Positions 11,167 to 18,772 of a DNA stretch of 64,000 nucleotides are shown here, piece by piece. The first letter of the stretch is position 1, and every line of letters starts with the position of its first letter. The stretch is from Streptomyces sp. Tu6071. GTDB lineage: Bacteria; Actinomycetota; Actinomycetes; Streptomycetales; Streptomycetaceae. The position numbers and the translations under genes are program-made. The stretch covers positions 6,036,945 through 6,100,944 of the forward strand of contig NZ_CM001165.1 in assembly GCF_000213055.1 (NCBI RefSeq), written 5' to 3'. The notes under the pieces are model-generated. The model ran no database searches, was not told where the DNA came from, and was given only the letters and a program-made list of their open reading frames with translations.

Positions 11167-11470
11167 GCCAGCGACTTTATCCGCCCCTCACACCCGCCCC
11201 GCGCCCCGTCCCGCGTCCCCCGCGCGGACCCGACCGGGCCCCCGCCCCCAGGCCCTGAGTACCGCTACTCAGACCCCGGGTTGAGTACGGCGACGGATGG
11301 GCCCCGACCTGCGCGGACGGCACAGTGGTGCACGGATCGGGGCCTGCCGCCCCGTACCGCCGGCACGGGGCGGCGGAACGGCGCGGTGGGCTCCTTGGCC
11401 CAAGAGCGCCCGTTACCTCGCCGCTGTACGGGTACCCGGAACCGCGCATGACGGCGGACGGACGACGGGG
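11167..11470. other. Divergent intergenic region (CrtI-like / membrane protein)
   Basis: About 300 bp between divergently read genes. Apart from the CTGAGTA dyad at 11255-11272 and its extra half-site, I see only GC-rich sequence without a convincing promoter pair. The downstream gene can be read in frame from 11297, so part of this stretch may be coding if that earlier start is used. Confidence 0.5.
11255..11272. promoter_or_regulatory. Perfect palindrome with extra half-site upstream of membrane gene
   Basis: CTGAGTA and TACTCAG flank a 4-base centre, giving a perfect 7-bp dyad, and TTGAGTA at 11281-11287 repeats one half-site. The element is in the divergent region between the CrtI-like gene and the following membrane gene, about 90 bp before the first and 200 bp before the second. 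This is a likely binding site for a dimeric regulator that I cannot name. Confidence 0.45.
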
Positions 11471-12091
11471 GTGGCCGTGGTGGGACAGGGCGCGCGGGGA
11501 GAAGAGGTACCGGCGGAAGTGGAGCGGCCGACCGGTCCGCGCGCTCAGCCGCGGTGGATGCGCCTCGCCCTCACCGCGTGCGGTCTCGCGCTCCTGCTCA
11601 GTACGGCTCTGTGGGCGGGCGGGGACAACCTGCTGATCTTCTGGCTTCCGTGCTGCGGCGTTCTCGCGGCCGGGATGGCCGTCGTGGTGCTCTTCCGCCT
11701 CCGTCGAGCCGTGCGGACCACCGGGCTCGGGCCGCTCGCCTTCCTGAGGACGCGCCGCCGGTTGATGTGCGGTTACCCGCCCCGGGACAGTGCCGGGCAC
11801 CGGGTCGCCTGGTTCGTGCTCCAGGAGGACCAGCGGCGGCCGGTGCGCGAGCAGTGGCCGCGCGGGCGCTGGCGGTGGGGCCTGCCTGCGTTCTACGTCG
11901 TCCTCGGCCTGGTGTGGGCGCTGGGCGGCAATTGGTTCCTCGCGCTCGTCTGGTGGGCGAACAGCGCCGCCACGGGCCTCAGCATCTGGGCCCGGCGCGG
12001 CGTGGAGGAGTGGCTGGACTGGCTGACCCGCGAAGTGCACGAGGCGGACACCGGTCCGGCTGGGGTGCGGCCCCCTGCGCCCCGGCGCTGA
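11471..12091 (+). CDS. Hypothetical integral membrane protein
   Basis: About 206 residues, unrecognised. Hydrophobic segments at roughly residues 31-48 (LTACGLALLLSTALWAG), 51-70 (LLIFWLPCCGVLAAGMAVVV) and 135-165 (FYVVLGLVWALGG, then FLALVWWANSAA) indicate three or four membrane helices with Arg-rich connecting loops. The start is uncertain: GTG at 11471 was taken because the composition upstream looks non-coding, but the frame is open back to 11297. The stop is 37 bp from the convergent TetR gene. Confidence 0.7.
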   Translation: MAVVGQGARGEEVPAEVERPTGPRAQPRWMRLALTACGLALLLSTALWAGGDNLLIFWLPCCGVLAAGMAVVVLFRLRRAVRTTGLGPLAFLRTRRRLMCGYPPRDSAGHRVAWFVLQEDQRRPVREQWPRGRWRWGLPAFYVVLGLVWALGGNWFLALVWWANSAATGLSIWARRGVEEWLDWLTREVHEADTGPAGVRPPAPRR

Positions 12092-12128
12092 TTCCCCGGG
12101 TCCTCGTCCTCCCGACGCGACCGCCCCC

Positions 12129-12752
12129 TCACCCCGGTCGTCCCGCCACCCGCCCCCGCAGCAGCAGCGACAGCGCCCCGTGCACCTCGGCGAGTGAGCG
12201 TTCCGGCTGGAACGCCTGCCAGTCGAGTGCCGCGACGAGGACCATGCCGACGAGTGCCGCCGCCGTGAGCGGGACGTCGATCTCCTCGCTCAGCTCCCCG
12301 GCCGCGACCCCCTCCGTGAGGGTTTCCTCGACGACCGCCACGACCTCCTGCCGCACGACGCCGAGCGTGGCCTGCCAGGCCCGGTTCGTGCGCCACAGCT
12401 CCGCCACGTAGAGCTGGGTGAACGCGGGATAGCGGTCGATGAAGACGAGCCCCGCCCGGATCATCGCGTCCAGCGCGACGACCGGGCCGTCGCCCGCCGC
12501 GGCCGTCCGTTCCGCCGCCTCGCGCAGTGCCGCCGTGAGCAGCCCGACGCCGTGCCGCAGCAGCGCCTCGAAGAGCCCCGCCTTGCTCTGGAAGTTGTAG
12601 TAGACGGTGCCTTTGGCGACGCCGGCCCGCTCCGCGATCTCGTCGACGGTGGTCGAGGAGAAACCCTGCTCCGCGATGAGCGTGACCGCCGCCTCGTAGA
12701 GCTTCTGCCGCGTCGCCTGCCGCCGGTCGCCGCCGGTGCTGCTGCTGTCCAT
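12129..12752 (-). CDS. TetR-family transcriptional regulator
   Basis: A 207-residue repressor of the TetR/AcrR type. The N-terminal DNA-binding helix-turn-helix is clear: KLYEAAVTLIAEQGF, then TTVDEIAERAGVAKGTVYYNF at residues 30-50. The C-terminal ligand domain is variable, as usual. ATG at 12752 was chosen because GGGGG precedes it and the family consensus begins shortly after. It lies 37 bp downstream of the YhgE/Pip gene on the same strand and probably controls that export pair. The palindrome at 15657-15668 before the ATPase gene is a candidate operator. Confidence 0.93.
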   Translation of the reverse strand: MDSSSTGGDRRQATRQKLYEAAVTLIAEQGFSSTTVDEIAERAGVAKGTVYYNFQSKAGLFEALLRHGVGLLTAALREAAERTAAAGDGPVVALDAMIRAGLVFIDRYPAFTQLYVAELWRTNRAWQATLGVVRQEVVAVVEETLTEGVAAGELSEEIDVPLTAAALVGMVLVAALDWQAFQPERSLAEVHGALSLLLRGRVAGRPG

Positions 12753-12789
12753 ACCCCCGATTCTCACAGGCCCGCCCCCCACCCGTCGC

Positions 12790-14931
12790 TCACAGGCTCA
12801 GCTCCGGGTGCAGCCGCTCCACCGTCCACACCTGCGCCCGCCGCGCCCGCCACGCCGTCAGCGCGAGCGCCGCGAGGGTGAAGCCGCCGAGCACCGCGCA
12901 GCCCTCCCACACCGGGCCGAGCCCGCCGCCCGTCACGAGCCGCCGCAGCGCCTCGACGACGTAGCTCATGGGCAGGAAGGGATGGAGCGCGTGGAAGAAG
13001 GCGGGACTCGTCTCGACCGGGTACGTCCCGCCCGCCGAGGTGAGCTGGAGCATGAGCAGCGCGAGCACGAGGATGCGCCCCGCGGCGCCGAACTGCGCGT
13101 TGAGCCACTGCACGAGCGCGGCGAAGCACGCCGTGACGAGGAAGAGGAACGCGATGGTGGCCACCGGTCGCTCCAGGTCGAGCCCGATGCCCCAGTGCAG
13201 TACGGCCATGAGCGCCCCGGCCTGTGCGAAGCCGAGCGCCACGACCGGCAGCCAGGACGCGAGCGTGGCGCGCGCCGCGGCGGTACCCGTCGCGAGCGCC
13301 CGCCGGTTGAGCGGGGCGATGAGCATGTACGCGACCATCGCGCCGACCCACAAGGCGAGCGGGATGAAGTACGGGGCGAAGCCCGTCCCGTAGTTGGGCG
13401 CCTTGTGCAGGTCGTGCGAGGCGAGCCGGACCGGGTCGGCCATCGCCCCGGCGTGCGCGGCGCGCGCGTCGTCGCCGTAGTCGGGGATCTTGCCCGCGCC
13501 CTCGTGCAGCCCGTTCGCGAGCGTCCCGGAGCCGTCTGAGAGGCGGCGCAGCCCGGCGGAGAGGTCGCCCGCGCCGCTGTGCAGCGCGCCGAGTCCCTCG
13601 TCGAGCGTCGTCGCGCCCGTGCGCGCCGTGCCGAGACCGGTCCGGAGCCGGTCCGCGCCGTCCGCGACGCGCTGCGCGCCCTTGTCGAGCGCGTTGATTC
13701 TCGCCACCGCCGTGTCGAGGTCGTCGGCGAGGTGCGGAGCCTGCTTCTGGAGGGCGCGGGCCTGCGTCGTGAGCGTGGCGAGGTCGTGGTCGAGCCCGTC
13801 GACGCCGCCGCGCTCGCCGATCAGGGTGTCGAGGTCGCCGGAGACCGTCGCGACCTGGGCCGCCGCCTTCTTCGCCTCCGCGAGGGCGGGGCAGGCGGGG
13901 GAGGGGTCGGTGGCGCCGGACGGCGACGGCGCTCCGGAGGGCGTGGCGCCGGGAGCGGGGCTCGCGGACCGTCGCGCGCCGCACTGCTCGGCGTACACCT
14001 TGTCGAGCGTCGCCGAGGCGGTACGGGCCTCGCGCGCCGCCTCCGGCGCGGCCTTCACCAGGTCGTCGAGGTGCGCGCGGACCGTGCCCGCGCCGTCCGC
14101 GACGAGCCCGGCGGCCTCGCCCAGGGACTTCTGGTTCTCGCGGAGGAAGGGCCCGAGCTGCCCGGCGGCCTTGTTCACCTTCCCGGCCAGTTCCCCGGTC
14201 CCGTCCGCGACCTTCCCCGCGCCGCTCGCGAGGTCGGCCGCGCCCGCGTCGAGCGTGCCGAGACCGCGGACGAGCCCGTCCCCGCCGTCCTGCGCGTCGG
14301 CGAGCCCGGACACGAGCTTCCCCGCGCCGCTCCCCGCCTCGTCGCTGCCGTTCTTCAGCTTGTCCGCGCCGCTCGCGGCCTTCGACGTCTGGTCGTGCAG
14401 GTCGGAGAAGGAGACGAAGATCCGGTCGAGGAAGGAGCGGGTCGCGCGCGTCGAGGCGGCGGACCTGACCTCGGAGAAGACGGTGCGCGAGATCTGCCCG
14501 ACGATGTAGTTGTTCGCGTCGTTGGTCCGGACGTCGAGCGTGCCGGTCCCGGTCTTGTCGCCCGCGTTCGACGCGATGCGGGAGCTGAGGTCGGCGGGGA
14601 GGGTGAGCGAGAGGTAGTACGTGCCGTTCTCGACGCCCTCGCGGGCGTGGCGCGCGTCGGTCTCCTGCCAGTCGAAGGTGTCGCTGTCGCGCAGCCCCCG
14701 CACGATCTGCCGCCCCGCGTCCACCTCCTGGCCCTTGGCCTTCGCGCCGGTGTCCTCGTTGACGAGGGCGACGGGGATCTTGTCGAGCCGCCCGTACGGG
14801 TCCCAGAACGACCACAGGTAGAGGGCTCCGTAGAGCAGCGGGAGCAGCAGGAGCGCCACGAGCGCCGCGCGCGGCAGCCGCCCGCGCCCGAACCGCCGCA
14901 GCTCAAGCGCCGCGAGTCGCGGGGACCGCAC
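12790..14931 (-). CDS. YhgE/Pip-family (ABC-2-like) membrane protein
   Basis: A 713-residue export-type membrane protein. One membrane helix near the N-terminus (ALVALLLLPLLYGALYLWSF, residues 22-42) is followed by a large extracytoplasmic region of about 440 residues. That region carries heptad-like 'GA..L..G...L..G' repeats typical of YhgE/Pip proteins. Five or so helices follow at the C-terminus (about residues 510-700). A Pro/Ser-rich insert interrupts the repeats near residue 330. Its GTG start lies inside the upstream ATPase gene with a 29-bp overlap, so the two are translationally coupled and probably form one transporter. The substrate is unknown. Confidence 0.9.
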   Translation of the reverse strand: MRSPRLAALELRRFGRGRLPRAALVALLLLPLLYGALYLWSFWDPYGRLDKIPVALVNEDTGAKAKGQEVDAGRQIVRGLRDSDTFDWQETDARHAREGVENGTYYLSLTLPADLSSRIASNAGDKTGTGTLDVRTNDANNYIVGQISRTVFSEVRSAASTRATRSFLDRIFVSFSDLHDQTSKAASGADKLKNGSDEAGSGAGKLVSGLADAQDGGDGLVRGLGTLDAGAADLASGAGKVADGTGELAGKVNKAAGQLGPFLRENQKSLGEAAGLVADGAGTVRAHLDDLVKAAPEAAREARTASATLDKVYAEQCGARRSASPAPGATPSGAPSPSGATDPSPACPALAEAKKAAAQVATVSGDLDTLIGERGGVDGLDHDLATLTTQARALQKQAPHLADDLDTAVARINALDKGAQRVADGADRLRTGLGTARTGATTLDEGLGALHSGAGDLSAGLRRLSDGSGTLANGLHEGAGKIPDYGDDARAAHAGAMADPVRLASHDLHKAPNYGTGFAPYFIPLALWVGAMVAYMLIAPLNRRALATGTAAARATLASWLPVVALGFAQAGALMAVLHWGIGLDLERPVATIAFLFLVTACFAALVQWLNAQFGAAGRILVLALLMLQLTSAGGTYPVETSPAFFHALHPFLPMSYVVEALRRLVTGGGLGPVWEGCAVLGGFTLAALALTAWRARRAQVWTVERLHPELSL

Positions 14932-15625
14932 GGTCGTCCACCTCGTTCCCTGTCGAGTCGGTACGTATCACCTGGGCGTCCTCGGGAGGTTCGCCGCACA
15001 CCGCGAGCACCGTGACGCCGGAGGCGGCGAGCGTCCGCAACAGCGCCCAGACCTCGGCGCGTTCGTCGTCGGAGAGCTTGAGGTCGACGTCGTCCACGGC
15101 GAGCAGCCGGGGCCGCCCGAAGAGCGCGAGCGCGAGGGCGAGGCGCAGCGCCTCGACCCGCTCCAGGTCGCGCACGGCGGTACGGGGCCCCTTCGGCAGC
15201 GCGCCGGGATCGAGCCCCGCGGCGGCGAGGGCGGCCTCCGCCCGCGCCCCGCGCTCGGCCCGGCGCCGGGGGAGCAGCGCGAACCCCCTTTCGAGGAGGG
15301 CGCGTTCGCGCACGTGCTCGGCGACGGTGAGCGCGGGGTCGAGCTCGCTGACGCCCGGCACGTGGGCGAGTGCCGCGATCCGCCGCACGGCCCCGAGCCG
15401 CCGGGGCAGCGGCAGCCCCGCGACGCGCGCGGAGCCCTCGTGCGTGCGCATACGGCCGCAGAGGGCGAGCAGGAGACACGTGCGCCCGCTGCCCGAGGCC
15501 CCCGTGACGGCGAGCAGCGCCCCCGGCTCCGCGTGGAACCCGATCCCGCGGAAGACCCAGCCGCGGGGCCCTTTTAGCCCGAGACCGAGGACGTCGAGAG
15601 CGGCACCGCGGTGCTCCGTCTCCAT
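14903..15625 (-). CDS. ABC transporter ATP-binding protein
   Basis: A 240-residue ATPase subunit partnering the YhgE/Pip protein that it overlaps by 29 bp. The Walker A motif is GASGSGRTC (about residues 41-49) and Walker B is LLAVDDVD (about 169-176). The ABC signature is degenerate: DLERVEALRLALALAL stands where LSGGQ is expected, and the residue after Walker B is Asp rather than catalytic Glu. ATP hydrolysis may therefore be weak or unusual. The ATG at 15625 follows GGAAAGGGG. Likely the first gene of a regulated ATPase / permease / TetR unit. Confidence 0.88.
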   Translation of the reverse strand: METEHRGAALDVLGLGLKGPRGWVFRGIGFHAEPGALLAVTGASGSGRTCLLLALCGRMRTHEGSARVAGLPLPRRLGAVRRIAALAHVPGVSELDPALTVAEHVRERALLERGFALLPRRRAERGARAEAALAAAGLDPGALPKGPRTAVRDLERVEALRLALALALFGRPRLLAVDDVDLKLSDDERAEVWALLRTLAASGVTVLAVCGEPPEDAQVIRTDSTGNEVDDRAVPATRGA

Positions 15626-15656
15626 GCGGGACCCCTTTCCTTCGCTCTCTCTTGTT

Positions 15657-15668
15657 CTGACCAGTCAG
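15657..15668. promoter_or_regulatory. Candidate TetR operator
   Basis: CTGAC-CA-GTCAG is a perfect 5-bp dyad about 32 bp upstream of the ATPase start. It sits just after an AT-rich run (TTTTTTGTA on the minus strand) that would be the promoter region. TetR-family regulators commonly bind such short dyads next to transport genes that they repress. The link to the TetR gene two positions downstream is inferred. Confidence 0.5.
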
Positions 15669-15830
15669 TACAAAAAACCCCCACCAGTATGCACATCCGC
15701 GCGAGAGAGTCCGCCGATCGGGGCGAATGTCCAGCTCAGGGCCGATTGTCAGTGCGGGAAGCGAGGATGGGGGCACACGCGGTCACGGTGACAGGGAGCG
15801 GAGCGCGCTCCAGGACGGAGGAGGTACGCC

Positions 15831-16925
15831 ATGGCCCACACGCCCAGCGGTGACGCCGCAACCCCTCGACCGGAGAGCGGAGCCCGCGAGGAGGGGAGGC
15901 GCGGTCGCGGCGTCCGTGAGGAGCGGGGTGAGCCGCCGGAGCAACTGCGGCTCCCGGAGCCCGCCCAGACGACTGTCGTTCCCACGGCGCCCCGCTCTCC
16001 CCGCACGCCCCGCCGCGTCGCCCGTCAGCTCGCCTTCCCCGTCGCTCCCGCCCAGCCCGTGCGCCCGGGACCGCGCGGCCCGGCGGCGAGGACCCCGCGC
16101 CCCGGCGAGCGCGACCGCCCGGCGGCGACGCGGGCGGGCGCGCCTTCCCGGGACGTACTCGCCGAAGAGCCCCGTACGCCTGCGGAGGAGGCCCGTTCGG
16201 CCGGGTCCCCCGGCGAAGCGGGACGCCCGGGAGGTGGCGAGGTGCGGTCCGCCGAGGCGGAGCGCCCGGGAGGTGCCGAGGTGCGCCCCGCCGAGGCGGA
16301 GCGCCCGCGACGTGTCGAGGTGCGGCCCGCCGAGGCCCAGCCCCCTCGCGAGGAGCCCGGCCCGGCGAAGGAGTCCGCGCGGGAGGCGGGGGACGTCCCG
16401 GCCTCCGGCCCCCCTGCCGGTGCGCCCGAAGCCGTGGCGCCCGGTCCCGTGCCCGTCCCCCCGGCCGTCATCCCCCGGCAGCCCACGCCGCCCGGCGAGG
16501 ACGTGCACCCCGTGCTGCGCAAGGCCGGGGCACCGCCCGCCGCGCGGGACCTGCTCGAACGGGCCCGCGAGGAACTGGCGGTGGCGCGGGACGGGACCGG
16601 CCCGGAGCGCTACGCCGCCGCGCACCGGGCCGCGCTGCGGGCCGCTTCGGCCGTACTCGCCGTGCACGGACCGCCGCCGGGCACCCGGCCGCGTGGCCGC
16701 CGGGGCATCCGCAGCGCCTGGGAGACCCTTGCCGAGGCGGTCCCGGACCTCGCCCCGTGGACCCTCCTCTTCACCGCGAGCGCCGCCCACCGCGCCCGCG
16801 CCGAGGCGGGCCTCCACGACCCGGCGAGCAGCGACCAGGCCGACGAACTCCTCCGCGCGGCGGAGGACTTCACGCACAAGGCGACCACCCTCCTGGCCCT
16901 CCCCGAACCCCACACGATCCCCTGA
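15831..16925 (+). CDS. SAV_6107-type HEPN-domain protein with long disordered N-terminus
   Basis: A 364-residue protein. Residues 1-225 are Pro/Arg/Glu-rich and probably disordered, and include a 13-residue unit repeated three times. The C-terminal 140 residues form a helical bundle that I match to the Streptomyces family named after SAV_6107 and classed as HEPN. Within it, ERYAAAH fits the R-x4-H pattern of HEPN ribonucleases, although this could be chance. The start is firm: ATG at 15831 follows GGAGGAGGT. No nucleotidyltransferase antitoxin gene is adjacent; a methyltransferase gene follows after 199 bp. Confidence 0.78.
   Translation: MAHTPSGDAATPRPESGAREEGRRGRGVREERGEPPEQLRLPEPAQTTVVPTAPRSPRTPRRVARQLAFPVAPAQPVRPGPRGPAARTPRPGERDRPAATRAGAPSRDVLAEEPRTPAEEARSAGSPGEAGRPGGGEVRSAEAERPGGAEVRPAEAERPRRVEVRPAEAQPPREEPGPAKESAREAGDVPASGPPAGAPEAVAPGPVPVPPAVIPRQPTPPGEDVHPVLRKAGAPPAARDLLERAREELAVARDGTGPERYAAAHRAALRAASAVLAVHGPPPGTRPRGRRGIRSAWETLAEAVPDLAPWTLLFTASAAHRARAEAGLHDPASSDQADELLRAAEDFTHKATTLLALPEPHTIP
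16224..16340 (+). repeat. Three in-frame 39-bp tandem repeats
   Basis: Three consecutive 39-bp units encode RPGGGEVRSAEAE, RPGGAEVRPAEAE and RPRRVEVRPAEAQ within the disordered part of the HEPN-domain protein. The period is an exact multiple of three, so copy-number change would not shift the frame. Confidence 0.85.
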
Positions 16926-17124
16926 CCCACCGGCTCCCCGAAGCCCCGCCCAGCCCTCGACGCCCCCGCGCCCACGGCAACCCGCTCGCCCCGCACCTCC
17001 GACCCCCGCGCCGATCGGGAGCGGGGGCGCGGGGCCGGAGCCGCCGCGAGGCCCACCCCGCGGGAAGGGCTCACCAGGGAATAAGGTGGCCCCACCACTC
17101 CGCCCACCCCTCCGCAGGAGCACC

Positions 17125-17877
17125 GTGTCCGACCCGATGCGCCCCCGCGCCGCCCTTCGTACCGCCGTCGTCTGGGACGTCCTCAAAGACGCCGTCGACG
17201 GTGCGGGGCAGACCCTGGACGTGCTCGACACCGGCGGGGGCACCGGGAACTTCGCCGTGCCCGTCGCCGGGCTCGGCCACCGGGTCACCGTCGTGGACCC
17301 CAGCCCCAACGCGCTCTTCGCGCTCGAACGCCGTGCCGCCGAGGCCGGGGTCGCCGCTCGCGTGCACGGGGTGCAGGGCGATGTCCACGGGCTCTTCGAC
17401 GTCGTCGGCCGCGAGAGCTTCGACGTCGTGCTGTGCCACGGCGTCCTCGAATACCTCGACCAGCCCGCCGCCGGGCTCGGCAACGTCGTCGCCGCGCTGC
17501 GGCCCGGCGGCACGCTGAGCCTCCTCGCCGCCGGGCTCGGCGGCGCCGTCCTCGCGCGCGCGCTCGCCGGGCACTTCTCGGAGGCCCGCGAAGCCCTCGA
17601 CGACCCCGAGGGGCGCTGGGGCGCGGCCGACCCCGTACCGCACCGCTTCACCGCCGCGCAGCTCACCGCGCTCGTCGCGGACGCCGGTGTCGAGGCCGGC
17701 GCCGTGCACGGCGTACGGGTCTTCTCGGACCTCGTGCCCGGCGTCCTCGTCGACACCGAACCCGGCGCGCTCGACGCCCTCCTGCGCCTCGAAGCCGCCG
17801 CCGCGGCCCGCCCCGAGTTCCATGCGGTGGCCACCCAGTTGCACGTGCTCGGCCGCAAGAGCCCGGCCCGCGACTGA
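17125..17877 (+). CDS. SAM-dependent methyltransferase
   Basis: A 250-residue class I methyltransferase. Motif I is VLDTGGGTGNFAVPVA (about residues 32-47), followed by the acidic residue of motif II in TVVDPSPNAL. Motif IV is FDVVLCHGVLEY and a later glycine pair is LRPGGTLSLL. The layout resembles CmoA/SmtA-type small-molecule or tRNA methyltransferases, but the substrate is unknown. The GTG start at 17125 follows GCAGGAG. The gene stands alone, 199 bp after the HEPN gene. Confidence 0.88.
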   Translation: MSDPMRPRAALRTAVVWDVLKDAVDGAGQTLDVLDTGGGTGNFAVPVAGLGHRVTVVDPSPNALFALERRAAEAGVAARVHGVQGDVHGLFDVVGRESFDVVLCHGVLEYLDQPAAGLGNVVAALRPGGTLSLLAAGLGGAVLARALAGHFSEAREALDDPEGRWGAADPVPHRFTAAQLTALVADAGVEAGAVHGVRVFSDLVPGVLVDTEPGALDALLRLEAAAAARPEFHAVATQLHVLGRKSPARD

Positions 17878-18052
17878 GCCGCCGGGGGATCGGCATTCCT
17901 CGACCCGCCGTCCTCGGCACAGGCGCCGTATGATCGGAGGAGGCCGCCCGGCATGGCGTCGGGGTTCGCGGGAATGCTGGTGACAACCGGTGTGCCGGCG
18001 GACCCTCGGTGTCCGGCCGGTCGCGTCCGGTGAATTGGCGGAGAGGGGCGGG

Positions 18053-18081
18053 TTTCACGGGGGCGATTCCCTGCCTATCCT
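18053..18081 (+). promoter_or_regulatory. Candidate promoter of the DUF3040 gene
   Basis: TTTCAC and TATCCT are separated by 17 bp and lie about 50 bp before the start codon. The -10 is close to the vegetative consensus. A second TATGAT at 17929-17934 has no fitting -35 hexamer. Confidence 0.45.
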
Positions 18082-18130
18082 GAAGGGGACCCCCGGTCGC
18101 TCCGGCGACTGCACGATGAGGAGGACTCCC

Positions 18131-18547
18131 GTGCCGCTCTCAGAGCACGAGCAGCGAATGCTCGAGCAGATGGAGCGAGCGCTGTACGCCGAAGATCCCA
18201 AATTCGCGACAGCGCTTGAGGGAAGCAAGCTGCGCACGTACACCCGTCGCCGGGTGTACCTGTCGGTCGTGGGCTTCCTGGTCGGCATCGCGCTCCTCGT
18301 CGGCGGAGTCGGCCAGGGCGGTGTGAGCAGCGTCGTCTTCGGCGTCATCGGCTTCCTCGTGATGCTCGTCTGCGCGGTACTCGCGATCACCGGCTGGCGC
18401 AAGGCTCCCAAGCCCGGCGAGCAGCAGGCCCCGGCGCCCGGCGGCGAGGCGACGGCCCCACGCGGCCGTACCGCCCGCCAGAAGCGCGGAATGATGGACC
18501 GCATCGAACAGCGCTGGCAACGGCGCCGCGACGAATCCGGCCAGTAG
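18131..18547 (+). CDS. DUF3040 membrane protein
   Basis: A 138-residue small membrane protein of the actinobacterial DUF3040 family, recognised by its N-terminus VPLSEHEQRMLEQMERALYAEDPKFA and two adjacent helices (SVVGFLVGIALLVGGV and VVFGVIGFLVMLVCAVLAI, residues 42-88). The tail is cytoplasmic, basic and Arg-rich. GTG at 18131 is favoured by GAGGAG 7-12 bases upstream; an ATG five codons earlier sits before that ribosome site. Such genes often lie just before dcw clusters in actinobacteria, but the function is unknown. Confidence 0.92.
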   Translation: MPLSEHEQRMLEQMERALYAEDPKFATALEGSKLRTYTRRRVYLSVVGFLVGIALLVGGVGQGGVSSVVFGVIGFLVMLVCAVLAITGWRKAPKPGEQQAPAPGGEATAPRGRTARQKRGMMDRIEQRWQRRRDESGQ

Positions 18548-18709
18548 CAGCTTTCCTGTCGCGTCGGCTTCGCCTCCGGGAGCGCCGGTGCCGGTGTCGG
18601 GGGACCTGACGTGATCGGTGGGCTCGTTCCTCACCCGCCCGCGCGACGGGTGTCCCGGCGCCGTCGCGCTCCCCGGACTCGGCCGACGCCGCTCGTCCCC
18701 GCAAGCCTC

Positions 18710-18744
18710 GGAAGGGGCGGACCCCGCTCGGGTCCGCCCCTTCC
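18710..18744. terminator. Strong hairpin between convergent genes
   Basis: GGAAGGGGCGGACCC and GGGTCCGCCCCTTCC form a perfect 15-bp stem around a 5-base loop, in the 225-bp gap where DUF3040 (plus) meets the transglutaminase gene (minus). No U-run follows on either strand, as is usual in streptomycetes. Likely a bidirectional terminator. Confidence 0.8.
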
Positions 18745-18772
18745 GCGTACCCGCGTATCCGCGGGTGATTCC

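Noticed and set aside
14903..14931. Frameshift between the ABC ATPase and YhgE/Pip genes
   Set aside because: The 29-bp overlap has a valid stop for the ATPase and a valid GTG for the permease; both products are full length.
17953..18033. 26-codon ORF after GGAGGAGG
   Set aside because: The purine run overlaps the expected start of a TATGAT promoter, the spacing is long, and the peptide has no coding-like features.
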